Assembly: GCF_018446385.1 (NCBI RefSeq) | Contig: NW_024589857.1 | Coordinates: forward strand, 1-64,000 | Direction: 5' to 3' | Length of the DNA stretch: 64,000 nucleotides | From: Zingiber officinale | Lineage: Eukaryota > Streptophyta > Magnoliopsida > Zingiberales > Zingiberaceae | In this document: piece by piece, positions 46,172-57,278 of the stretch | Position numbering within the stretch: the stretch's first letter is position 1 | Layout: every line of letters starts with the position of its first letter | Notes under the pieces: generated by a model | The model's database searches: none | What the model saw: only the letters and a program-made list of their open reading frames with translations | Told to the model about the DNA's origin: nothing | Program-made: the position numbers and the translations under genes

Positions 46172-47465
46172 ACTTCCATTTAAGCAGCAGTTTCCTCCGC
46201 AACGGACTGGATTTTTATTCTTCCTTCTTTTAGAATCAGGCAGCAGTTTTTAGCTTCTTCTCTGTCTCCATTATCTTCTACTACTTGTAGCTTCCCTAGC
46301 GTCGACTTTACTATTTTAAATTAGTTCCTTCTTCTCCATTAATTTCCATGTCAAATATAGATCCTTAGAATCCAGTGAATTACCATGTTCATTTCTCCTC
46401 CAAGCTCTGTCGCCTTCTTCTACTACTACTTTCTCGTCCTTGTTTTTTTTCCTTCTCATTTTCTTTATCTTTTTTCTGAAATTTTGGATAGTGACAGGAT
46501 TTTGCTTTCGCTCCAACTCTTAACCGAGCTCCATTTCTTCTTCTGAAACTTATAATACTGAATTTGGTGGATACTGGTAAACCGAACGATTTCGTATCTT
46601 CTGATAGGCAATCTTGAGGAAGAAAGGAATTGTTCAAGCTGAGTAGTTTTGACTTTTTTTTTCTGTATATATATATATATATATTTGCTGCTTAATATCG
46701 GAGTTAAAGAGATTTTATTTAAATTGATAAAAAAATATTTTAATATAATTATATTTTGTGTGAAATTTTTTTTATTAATGGTAGTAAAATATGATAACGT
46801 TAATCTCGTCTGCAATTTATGCTCTCTAGCATAATTTGAAAAATCGTGATCCTTATAGTAAGATCCTATTATCTTAAAATTTAAAATTGATTTAAGATAG
46901 TGTAGAATTGATTTTTGTAATAGGATGTAGTAAGATCGGAGTAAGATTGGTAGAAGTATTGAGAGGAGAAAGATTGGTGGAAGTATTGAGAGGTAATAAA
47001 TTTTAACTCGGATTGAATCACGAGGTTTATAATATATCAAATCAAAATTCATACATAAATTTAATAATATTATTTTAAATTTAAAAAATATCATTTAAAT
47101 CTTTTTAAGAATTTATATTTTTTTTATTATTTTTTTTATTTTATTAAGATTTTAAATTATTTAAACATATGTTTAATTATTTTGAGTTAATTTTTTATCA
47201 ATAATATTTTGTCATTTCTTTTTTCTAAAATGATGAGTTTTTAGATGTTTATTGTCTAATATTATGTGACATTAACCAGTTTTTAGAAGATTATAGCTTT
47301 TATTATATATGTTAGCTACTTTGTTGACCTTTAAATTAAATTATCTTATAAATCAAGGAAATATTTTTGACATTGAATGTTTATTATTGTGTTAATAGAA
47401 ATTTTATATTCTTCCATTTTATAATATAAAAATATAAATATTATTATTATATAAAATCAATCATG
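46172..47465 (+). other. GATA 3' UTR and AT-rich intergenic DNA
   Basis: The first about 200 bases after the stop are probably 3' UTR (CT-rich). An (AT)n run lies at 46663-46684. The rest is AT-rich DNA with no supported gene. Confidence 0.5.
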
Positions 47466-47469
47466 GTGG

Positions 47470-48580
47470 CAAAACGTTCTATCGAATAAATCAAAATTTC
47501 CTTTTTTACCCTTAAAGGAAAATAAGAGAAAAAATTAGATTTGAGATAAAGATAAATGTAAGAGAAAAATATGATGAAAGAGAATGATTAGAGAGAAAGT
47601 ATGATGAGAGAGAAAGTGTGAAAGAAAGAATGAAGAGAGAGAAAGTGTAATGAGAGAAAATGAGAAAAGAAAGTATGATGGGAGAAAGCATGATGAGAGA
47701 AGATGAGAGAGAAAATATGATGTAAGAGAAAGTATGATGGGAGAGGAAGAAGAGAGAGAAAATATAATGAGAAAAATTGAGGAGAGAGAGTATGATGAGA
47801 GAGATTAAGGAGAGAGAAAGTATGGTGAGAGAGAAAGTATGATGAGAGAGAAAGTGAACTGTGAGTATAATGGGAGAGATTGAGGAGAGAGAAAGAATGA
47901 TGAGAGAGAGAGTGTTGAGAGAGAAAGTGTGTTGAGGAAAAAAGGAGGGAGTGTGACAAGAGAAATTGAGGAAAGAGAAAGTGTGATGAGAGAGAAAGTG
48001 TGCTGAGAAAAAAGAGAAAAGAGAGTGTGATGAGAGAGATTGAGGAGAGAGAAAGTGTGATGAGAGAGAAAAGAGAGTGTGATGAAAGAGATTGAGGAGA
48101 GAGAAAGTGTGATGAGAAAAAAAGAAGAAAGAGAGTGCGATAGAAGAGATTGAGGAGAGAGAAAGTATGATGAGAGAGAAAGTGTAATGAGAAAAAAGGA
48201 AAGAGAGTGTGAAATGAGAGATTAAGGAGAGAGAAAGTATGTGATAAAATGATGAGAGAGAAAATATGATGAGAGAGAACAAGGAGAGAGAAGTGATATA
48301 AAAGAAAAAATAAATAAATATATTTTGATATTTGATATTAATGGAGAAAATTTTAGTTTTAAGTGAAGGGTATTTTGGGAATAAGGGAATATTTTGATTG
48401 ATGAAAATAGGGTAATGGCTCATTGAAGGGGAGGTACATGGGAATGAGTCATTACCCAATTTCAAGGATTCATTCCCTTATTTGTATTCATATTCCTATA
48501 ATCCAAACATTAACAATGGCAATGAATGATTCCCATTCCCATTCCCCACTCCTATTCCCCTAAACCAAACGCCCCCTAAA
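47470..48580 (+). mobile_element. Possible DNA-transposon (hAT-like or MITE) carrying a GA-rich array
   Basis: The right end, read on the minus strand, begins GGGGGCGTTTGGTTTAGGGG, a wording frequent at plant hAT-like non-autonomous ends. The segments around the purine array (TAAGGGAATATTTTGATTGA, GGGAATGAGTCATTACCC) resemble the interior of such elements. The left end is unclear (about 47470-47512) and no target duplication was confirmed. Confidence 0.3.
47540..48300 (+). repeat. Purine-rich tandem array (GAGAGAGAAAGTATGATGA-type units)
   Basis: Over 700 bases of almost pure A/G on the + strand, made of variable units of about 20-50 bases such as GTATGATGAGAGAG and GATTGAGGAGAGAGAAAGTG. The complementary pyrimidine strand is open for more than 300 codons but gives only a Ser/Leu/His/Phe low-complexity string, so it is not a gene. 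Such mirror-symmetric purine tracts can form triplex (H-DNA) structures. Confidence 0.92.
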
Positions 48581-48584
48581 TCAC

Positions 48585-50690
48585 AGACGGCTACTAATCA
48601 TTTTATCGAGATTTAAACCCTAGACTTCATGATGATAATACTTCATACGCTAGTCAACAGACCGTCCCAAGGGGACTATATAAAATCAATCATAATTCTA
48701 TGTAATATAGTCCTTAGTTTATAGTGTGGTTCGAGGTCCATCAAGAATTGACCTTTTATATCAAAAGAGTCTCGTATTGAAATAAAAAATAAAAAATATC
48801 AAATGGGCATATTATCTTATAGTAGTAGTTACGGTAAGTTAACGTAATATGATAAAATATAAAGTTTTATTCGAATCAAAATTGTTATACATAAATATTA
48901 TTATATTATTATTTTTTATCAATTTAATAAAAAAATTTAAAATCATTTTAACTTTGTTAAATTAGGTTAATATTCTTGTAATAGTTAATAGTTGTTATAA
49001 TTCTATTATAATAACTAATACGTAGCTATTATTTAATAGTTATTATAAAATAATTAAAGTGATTTTGGTCGAATTAAAATAATTTTAATAGAGTTTATTA
49101 GATTGTAACAACTACTCTACTCCTAATGTTTCGCATTATAGTAATTAAGGATAGTTGTGTTTTTTTACGTAAGTTGTTGTTACCGAAGAAATCTTCAATG
49201 ATCAATCTCTTCGACGGCAAATTCTGGAATTCAAGTATGGAAGGACGATCATGATAAATAAGGGACGGTATCCTCCATCTTCACCTATAAAATCCTATAA
49301 TATTAAGGGTTCCATCGTCGAAAAAAGGAGGGAGCCGACTGCCCTGACCTCCTCAACCTCCCTTCCAGATAGATAGGGAAGGACACCAATGCTGAAGTAT
49401 AAGTGATTATTATATAGTTTAACAGGTATAAAATAGATTATTAAAATATTCACATTAATTATTCTATTTAAAAATTTTATTTTAAAATTTAGATAGAATA
49501 GTTATAAAAAAATATAGATTCATTATATTAACGATTTCTTTAGTGTCGATCCCACAGATATGGAGGAATGAGATGTCAGACACATGGTTTAGGATAGCTA
49601 TAAAATTTTTATATAAATTATCCTATACCTTTCTTAAATTTTAAATTTATAAATAATATTTTTTTAAAATTTAAGAAATAAATTTCATTTTCTGATTATA
49701 AATAATATTTTTTTTAAATTTCATTCTCTAATCAGAACATAAAAAGATAGAAAAATTTATATACAGTGTAGTAAAAAATAAATATCTAAATTTAATAAAA
49801 TAATTTTTTTATTTTAAATAAGAAAGTTGATATGAACAACTTGTACACTTTATATAGTAAGTCCATTTTGCAGTAGGAAAATATTCTCAAATAAAATAAA
49901 ATATAGAGTGAGATATTCAAATTTTTATAAAAGTGGCTATCGTTAGATGATTTATTAAATGTGAGATGCCTTTTGATTTGAACCTTGAACACCGAAATAT
50001 GAATATTAGAATAATAGGATAAGTTTTTTTTTCAAAAATAAAGTGTTCGATTATTTTAATTGTTGCCTTTGTAATTTTAATATCATTACGCACCATATTT
50101 TTCCTAAAAATACTTTTTAAAGCATTAGCAAAAATACGTTTGAACCTTTCAAATCTTAACATATTTACTTCCATAAAAGTTGTAATAAAAACAATATCTT
50201 CATAATAATGTACTTTTTTTTTTTTAGATTTTCTAATTTAATTTGATAAATGCTGCTGCTATAGTTGAAGAATATTTGAAATTTAGGCCACCAAACGTCG
50301 AAATTAACACACTTTTAATATTTATTGATTTCCTTAAATAATTTTAAAATCATATTTTAGGTAGAAAAAATATCTATTTCTAATGAAAAACACAATCTGA
50401 TAAAATAATAAAAGGTGAAAATTAAAAGAGCATTTTTGTTTTATATGAATCATTACACGAACACCCCTATTTATTTTTTTTATAAAAGGTTTCCATCCAA
50501 CCAATCTTATAAAATGATACAAAATTTTGACCTTATGGTCAATTATATGAATTGCATACATGCTAACGTTATTGGATAAGATAAATCTAAATTATAATAG
50601 TTATAAAATTATAATTATTATAATACGAGTGAAAAAAAATAATATCATATAGTATACTTAAGGATAGTCATTGATAATAATCAAATTTAT
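48585..50690. other. AT-rich intergenic DNA, no gene seen
   Basis: No supported coding region or RNA gene. A segment near 49877-49975 is a diverged relative of 398-474. TATTATAATAACTAATA-type phrases near 48960-49060 resemble those at the left edge of the window. Confidence 0.55.
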
Positions 50691-52085
50691 CCTTGAGTTA
50701 TGTATTTTTAAACACTTCTTTATCAAATTTCATTCGACTATGTTTCTTAGTTTGACTTGAATGAGGAACATCTGATGATTACCATATTTATTCTCGAGTA
50801 ATGGGGTTACCTTTTCTCAGGCTTCGAGATTATTTCCATCCAAATATTCAAGGCAAGCTCTGTTGAGCAATATGACAAAGATCTATCGAGGTGAGCAATA
50901 TGTATCTTCTGCTGAGTAATATGTTCTCCCAAACAACACATTCTTATGTGCTATAGTAACTACTACAGTGTTTCAAACTATTAGATTGTTCTTCCAAGCA
51001 ATATTTCTTAGGTGCTACAATTACATTGCTATAGTCATCCAAGCCATCAAATTATTTTTCCTTGTAATATATTTCTCGGGTGTTATAGTATTTTGAGCCA
51101 TCATATTATTTTTCAAAGTTATGTATTTCTCGAGTACTATGGTACATCGTTGCTACAGTATTCTGAGCAATCATATTGTTCTTCCAAATGATATATTTAT
51201 CGAGCACTATAGTACTGCTACATTAACATATTGCTACAGTGTTATGAATAATGTATTCCTCGGGTGCTATAGTATTTCGGGAATCACACTTAATTCGTCG
51301 AACAATACGTCTCGCTACTACATGACTACTGATACAATACCGGTACTATAGTATATTGTTATAGCATCCCGACGATCGGAATTCACCGAGCAATACATAT
51401 TGTTATTACAGTACTGTCGCTACAATAATACTACAGTATCGTTGCCACAATAATACTACGGTACCGTTACCGTGCAATATCACCACAGTACCCCTTGGGT
51501 GACTCAGACAATCATACAAGCAATGCAACTCATTGCTACAACACTAGTGCTACGAGACTACTATAGTAGAAATAATTTTCTATAAAAACAATATGTTCTC
51601 CCAAAGTGTATTTGTCTTTTGCCACAAATATGTTCTCCCAATCAATCACATTTTTCAGATGTTATAATAATTGCTACATTATCTCATTGCTACAGTACTA
51701 ATGCTTTTCCATTAGAGCTTGAAAAACCTTAAAGCATAATGACCTAAGAATCTCTAACAACTTACTTGCTAATAATCCGACAATATCGATATAGGATCTA
51801 ACATCTATCTCCTTTGGCTCTCAACGGCCTGACAAGGTCGGGTATTACATGAAAATTTCTTTTCAAGGGCTATATATAAAGAAGGCACTGAGGTAAATAA
51901 GAGGGGTAGTTGTTTCTCTCACGAGCAAGGTGACTATTCTCCAAATCTTAATTATTTAACACGTTTTCTATTTACTTTTTCTTATTACTTTAAATTCTTC
52001 TTCTATTCTTGAATGGAAAATTGACTTGAGCGTTATAGATTTTTGAATTTCGGTCCGAGGTAAAATCATCTAAGAGGTCGGTGGA
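50690..52085 (+). repeat. LTR-like segment with degenerate TGCTACAGTA repeats
   Basis: From about 50840 to 51720 phrases such as ATTGTTCTTCCAAGCAATAT, TTTCTCGGGTGTTATAGTA and TGCTACAGTA recur at irregular 50-70 base spacing. It is followed by CTATATATAAAGAAGGCAC (51870-51888), a TATA-like promoter, and a leader ending GACTTGAGCG...GAGGAGGTACTCG, as in gypsy LTRs. Ends and target duplication could not be defined. Confidence 0.35.
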
Positions 52086-52929
52086 GAGGAGGTACTCGAC
52101 CAAATAAAAAACGGTAATTTATCAAAATGTGCACTTGAAAATTTGAATTTATCAAAAGACGTACACTATTTTGATATTTACCAAAGAACACACTTTTTTA
52201 AAAGCATTTTCTATTTTACCCTCATGATAATTTGACTTTTTCTATTGTTTTTCTTTCCTTCATTATATTTTTCTCACTTCTCTCTCTCCTCTGTCGACAG
52301 AATATAGAAATAACATTAGTCAATCTTTAATCACATTTTAATACATTTGAAGAAGCTAAAATAAATAATGGACACCAGATTTGAACTCCTTGCAATTTTA
52401 GAAATCCACAGGAACTTAAATGGGTGTAATCGAAGCTTTCTAGGTCGATCAGTGGGTTTCGGTCAAAACCCACTGATAGACCTAGAGAGCTCCGATTGCA
52501 CTTATTTCAGTTTCTATGGATTTCTAAAATTACAAGTAGTTCAAATATGGTGTACATTATTTATTTTGGCTTTTTATAGATGTTAACAAACAAAATCAAA
52601 GAATCGGCATAAAAGTCAACGTTGGGCCTGATTTAAGTCCATATCAGGCCCAATGTGAGTTTTTTTGCCGATTCTTTGATTTTACTTGTTAACATCTATA
52701 AAAAGCCAAAATAAATAATGGACACCATATTTGAACTCCTTGCAATTTTAGAAATCCATAGAAACTGAAATGGGTACAATCGGAGTGTTGGTGCAACATC
52801 CCTCAGGTCAAGGTTGACCTGATTGACCAAGCTGAGTCTTGGTTTGAGTTTAGATGTCTGACAATAAGAAATTGATTGAAGAAGAGTCAAGTAGGTCAAA
52901 GTTGACCGGATACTTGACTGGGAAGTCCT

Positions 52930-53225
52930 AACTGGGATGTTAGGTAGAATGGAAGTCCTGGTGAGTGAAGCCAGGCAGAAGGAAAGTCCTAGTGAGTGAA
53001 GCTAGGCAGATTGAAAACCCTAGTGAGTGAAGCTAGGTGAAAGTCCTGGTGAGTGAAGCCAGGTGAAAGCCCTACTGAGTGAAGCTAGACAGATGGAAAA
53101 CCCTAGTGAGTGAAGGTAGGTGAAAGTCCTGGTGAGTGAAGCCAGGTGAAAGCCCTAGTGAGTGAAGCTAGGCAGATGGAAAACCCTAGTGAGTGAAGCT
53201 AGGTGAAAGTCCTGGTGAGTGAAGC
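52930..53225 (+). repeat. Minisatellite GTCCTGGTGAGTGAAGCCAG (solo LTR)
   Basis: About ten alternating units of two close types, CCTGGTGAGTGAAGCCAGGT and CCTAGTGAGTGAAGCTAGGC, each beginning and ending with complementary bases (CCTGG/CCAGG, CCTAG/CTAGG), so each unit can form a small hairpin. The arm changes are compensatory between types. Confidence 0.88.
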
Positions 53226-53571
53226 CAGCCAAGGGAAAATCCAGATGGATCAAGGATGATCGGACATCTGGTGTTGGGAAGTTCAAGTAGGTCAAAGGAT
53301 TGACTGGATACTTGGCACGAGGAAATACAGATAAGTCAAAGGGATTGACCAGACATCTGATGGAAGTCCAAGTAGGTCAAGGGAGTGACCAGATACTTGG
53401 CATGAATAGAAAAGTCCAAGTGGGTCGAAGGGATTGACCAGACACTTGGTGGGAAGTCTTAGCAGGTCAAAGGAGTGACCAGATGCTAGGCATGATGTAC
53501 CAACAGGTCAAGGTTGACCGGATGTTGGTTTAAGAGGCTTGGGACTTGGTTTTGGGCAAAAACCAAGTGCT

Positions 53572-53860
53572 GGATCGATCAGTGGATCGATCCAGGAGAT
53601 GGATTGATCAGTGGATCGATCCAGGCCTTTCCTAAGCGAACAGAGAGCCTCTGGATCGATCCGTGGATCGATCCGTGGATCGATCCAGATGTCCCAATCG
53701 ATCAGTGGATCGATTGGGACGCGGCTGCTTCGCGCGATAAGCGCTGGATCGATCCATGGATTGATCGAGGCGTTTTTCCCAGAGCACAGAGGCGCTCTGG
53801 ATCGATCCGTGGATCGATCCAAAGCCTCCCCGATCGATTGGGAACATTCGAATCGATCGG
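53572..53860 (+). repeat. GGATCGATCC palindrome cluster (solo LTR)
   Basis: Around a dozen copies of TGGATCGATCC, CGATCAGTGGATCGATC and close variants, often back to back (GGATCGATCCGTGGATCGAT). The ten-base core is self-complementary. It is placed shortly before the presumed leader, so it probably lies in U3. Confidence 0.88.
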
Positions 53861-54584
53861 GATCCGACCGTTGCGTCGGGTTTATAGCCGCAGGCGAACG
53901 TTGTCTTCGGCATATCTTCACCGATTCACTTCAGATCTCTCGCCAGCTCCTCCACAACACTCACAAAGCTCAGATCGCCAGTTCTTGAAGGATCTTGGAA
54001 GTTCTCCAAGTCAAGAGGCGGATCAAAGCCAAGAAGAGAAGCTAGGGTTAGGGTTTATACTCATTGTAAGCTTGTAAGCTTGTATTTCTTGTATCCTTTC
54101 CCTCTCTTCTTGTATTGAGTCTTGTAGGGCTTCTCCGCCCTTGGTAGTTACCATAAAGGAGAGTTTTATTAGTGGAGGGTGTGTGTGTTGGTGTGGATCC
54201 TTAGATTAGTCACCTCTTGTGAGGTGGATACCAAGTAAACCAACCGTGTTAGCGTTGTGTGATTGCTTCTTTGTATTTCCGCTACACATCTTTGAAGGAA
54301 CAAGCAACGCCGACCACCGAGCGAACGCGACGAGCTATTCACCCCCCCTCTAGCTACTTTTGGTCCTAACACGGAGCTCTCTAGGTCCATCAGTGGGTTT
54401 TGACCGAAACTCACTGATCGATCTAGAAAGCTCCGATTGCACCCATTTTAGTTTCTATGAATTTCTAAAATTACAAGGAGTGAAAATATGATGTCCATTA
54501 TTATTTTTGGCACTCCTAGTGGTGGACCAGAGGTTTTGAAAAATCCTAAATCTCTCTTTCTTTTGTTTCCTTTTTTTTTGTTTA

Positions 54585-54765
54585 GGCCTGATATTAAGAG
54601 ATATCATGCCCACGTTGGGCCTGATATCTCTTCATATCAGGCCCAATGTGGCCCTGATATCTCTTCAAATCAGGCCCAACGTGGGCCTGATATGGAATGA
54701 TATCAGGCCCACGTTGGGCCTGATATGATTCCATATCTGGCCCAACGTGGGCTTTTATGTCGATT
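54585..54765 (+). repeat. GGGCCTGATAT / ATATCAGGCCC hairpin array (foldback)
   Basis: At least seven inverted and direct copies of CCCACGTTGGGCCTGATAT and its complement stand within 180 bases. Related copies lie at 52618-52665 and 55410-55495, on the two arms. The strand can fold into a series of long stems. Confidence 0.88.
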
Positions 54766-56139
54766 CTTTGATTTTACTTGTTAACATCTATAAAAAGCTA
54801 AAATAAATAATGGACACCATATTTGAACTCCTTGCAATTTTAGAAATCAATAGAAATTGAAATGGGTCCAATCGGAGCTCTCTAGGTCCATCAGTGAGTT
54901 TTGACCGAAACCCACTGATCGACCTAGAAAGCTCCGATTGTACCCATTTCAGTTTCTATGAATTTCTAAAATTACAATGAGTGAAAATATGATGTCCATT
55001 ATTATTTTTGGCACTCCTAGTGGTGGACCAGATCTTTATTTTTTTTTTTTATATAAGTTACCTTTCCGACATCTAGGTATACTCACATATATACATCTAA
55101 ACCCTAATACTTATCTTCCTCTTCATCATTCTCTGACATGAGCCTCAGAATGGATATCCCGAGGAACCCCTAGTCATCATTCAAACCCTCTTCTTATTGT
55201 CTACTTTCGCCTAGGCTTGCAAAAATACGTCATCATTCTCATTGTAATTTAGAAATTAGCGATCAAGTTATCATCAAAGTCAACTTATCGATGATTCACC
55301 CATTTCAGTTTCTATGGATTTCAAAAATTACGAGTTCAAATATGGTGTCCATTATTTATTTTGGCTTTTTTATAGATGTTAACAAGTAAAATCAAAAAAT
55401 CGACATAAAAGCCCACGTTGGGCCTGATATCATTCCATATCAGGCCCACGTTGGGCCTGATATGATTCCATATCGTGCCCAACGTGAGCTTTTATGCCGA
55501 TTCTTTGATTTTGCTTGTTAACATCTATAAAAGCCAAACTTCTTGTAATTTTAGAAATCCATAGAAACTGAAATGAGTGCAATCGGAGCTCTCTAGGTCC
55601 ATCAGTGGGTTTTGACCGAAACACACTGATCGATCTAGAAAGCTCCGATTGCACCCATTTAAGTTCCTGTGGATTTCTAAAATTACAAGGAGTCCAAATC
55701 TGGTGTCCATTATTTATTTTGGCTTCTTCAAATGTATTAAAATGTGATTAAAGATTGACTAATGTTATTCCTATATTTTGTCGACATAGGAGAGAGAAGT
55801 GAGAGAAATATAATGAAGAAAAGAAAAACAATAGAAAAAGTCAAATTATCATGAGGGTAAAATAGGAAATGCTTTTAAAAAAGTGTGCTCTTTGATAAAT
55901 ACCAAAGTAGTGTACGTCTTTTGGTAAATTCAGATTTTCAAGTGCGCCCTTTGATAAATTACCGAAAAAAATAAAAAACGACATCATAAATTATATTATT
56001 TTATCAGGAGAGACAAATGGGGCGGAGAATCCTTTTAATAAAGGACTTTTCTTTGATTTTTGCATTACAAATTTGCTTGAATAAAACTGAAAATGGTGTT
56101 AGAAAGCAAAATTTTGGGTTATATTTGTAAAACTGAAAA

Positions 56140-57278
56140 AAAAAATTCAAACGCACTGCGGCTTTTGGGCGTCCCCAGTAGACTCGTTCCCGCTCCATCG
56201 TTCCCCTTCGCTGCTCGATCCAGATCCGCTTCGGTTTCGCTTTCCACCCCCGATCTGATTGGAATCCTCCGGTGGTGCCGCCGCCCTCCTTCTTCGTCTC
56301 CTCCTGGTCGATCCGCAAACTCGTCTCCTCCCGACGGCGAACCGCCCCCTCCTCTCGCCGCCGGTAGACAGCGGTAATCTCTTTTGCCTCGTCCTCCAGT
56401 CCTCCTCTCTGTTACCGGACAGGAAATCGATCGAGATTCACCTCCCCCTCCTCCGGTTCTCCAGCTTGCGCGCGACCATTACAGTCCCAAGTTCTCCAGC
56501 ACGAGGCCACCCGGCGGCGGCGGCCACTGCCCTTCCATTCCCGCGGAACACTGTCGTCGCAGTCTCGGCTCCGGTGAGAATCGGAGAGTTCACCGAGGTT
56601 CTCAAAGCGGCTACTTTACATAATCCCATCTCAAAGTGGATAATTGATGAAAGTATATTTTTTTGTCAGCTAGCTCTATTTTTGTAAACAAAAAATTGGG
56701 AACAATTCCTATTGTTTCCTTCTGAAATTCAAAGGTAGCAATTGAGAAGTTGCATCCTTACAATTACTTTTTCTCTTCAAGGCCATAGTCTTTTACAAAA
56801 TATAAACCGGCATCGACTAGATTTACTTCCATAATTTGTTTAGTCAATATCTTTGTTTAATTCCTATGGTTCCCAAGTAATTTTTAGAAACATACTTATA
56901 CTGACAGCCTCTCCAAGTTGGCCTCTCGGACATCATTTGCTTTGACCTCCTTGTGCAATTAATGCACATGTAATTACTGCTTGCTGACAGAACTTCAAGT
57001 TGAGACTCTTAAGTGCCTGGCATAAGCATTTAGTTATCAAGCCTTTAAAGGAAAAATTTTTGGTAAATTTTCCTGAAAATATGCTTGATATCTCCATTTG
57101 ACATTATCAGTGCTGTGTTTGTTATTACAGGGATACAGTTGAAATTTGAAGTAGTACCTGCATATGATTTGATGTTCAGCGCTATGTTGTAACTAATATT
57201 ATAGGTCGTCTCTTTGCGGCATAAGTTAACTTGACCTGCATTCTCTACCTACGCAGCCAAACAAGTATCTTTTCTCAG
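56140..57278 (+). other. 5' leader and leader intron of the formin gene
   Basis: A GC- and CT-rich stretch (56150-56580) abruptly follows AT-rich DNA and resembles a plant 5' UTR exon. Good donors stand at 56374 (GCG then GTAATC) and 56574 (CCG then GTGAGA). The acceptor TATCTTTTCTCAG ends at 57278, directly before the start ATG. In-frame coding through the leader is not required, and its short frames have no protein character. A CGGCGGCGGCGGCC run lies at 56513-56525. Confidence 0.55.

Larger units (their letters stand above)
52786..54371 (+). repeat. Solo LTR (1586 bp) inserted in the foldback element
   Basis: Starts TGTTGGTGCAACATCCCTCA and ends TTTTGGTCCTAACA, flanked by perfect CGGAG duplications (52781-52785 and 54372-54376). 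Removing it restores one hairpin module of the host foldback. Within it are three tandem regions in order: GTGAGTGAAGC(C/T)AGGT units (52930-53225), AGGTCAAAGGATTGACC-type units (53285-53500) and GGATCGATCC palindromes (53572-53860). A transcribed leader ends ACCCCCCCTCTAGC. No gag-pol is present. Confidence 0.92.
52112..55964. mobile_element. Foldback / long-TIR element split by a solo LTR
   Basis: Arms of about 540 bases (52112 to about 52650 and about 55430 to 55964) are inverted copies of each other. The left begins CGGTAATTTATCAAA, the right ends TTTGATAAATTACCG, and the match continues through CCTCATGATAATTTGAC, CAATCTTTAATCACATTTTAA and ATAATGGACACCAGATTTG. Inside, a hairpin module recurs (52424-52492, the one split at 52785/54372, 54872-54940, 55582-55651), along with GGGCCTGATAT palindromes. 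AAATAAAAAA lies next to both ends (52102-52111; 55969-55978, offset by four A), which might be a Mutator-like 9-11 bp target duplication. There is no transposase, so it is non-autonomous. Size without the LTR is about 2.26 kb. Confidence 0.82.

Noticed and set aside
46465..47094. Minus-strand AT-rich frame of about 200 codons
   Set aside because: Composition is Ile/Leu/Tyr/Lys-rich with no start context, as expected for random open AT-rich DNA.
47512..48465. Long minus-strand open frame of about 317 codons
   Set aside because: It is the pyrimidine complement of the GA-rich tandem array and translates to a Ser/Leu/His/Phe low-complexity string without any domain.
53514..54077. Frame of 187 codons with WIDPWIDPWIDP-type repeats
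   Set aside because: It is the translation of the GGATCGATCC palindrome array of a solo LTR. All three frames and both strands give similar repeats.
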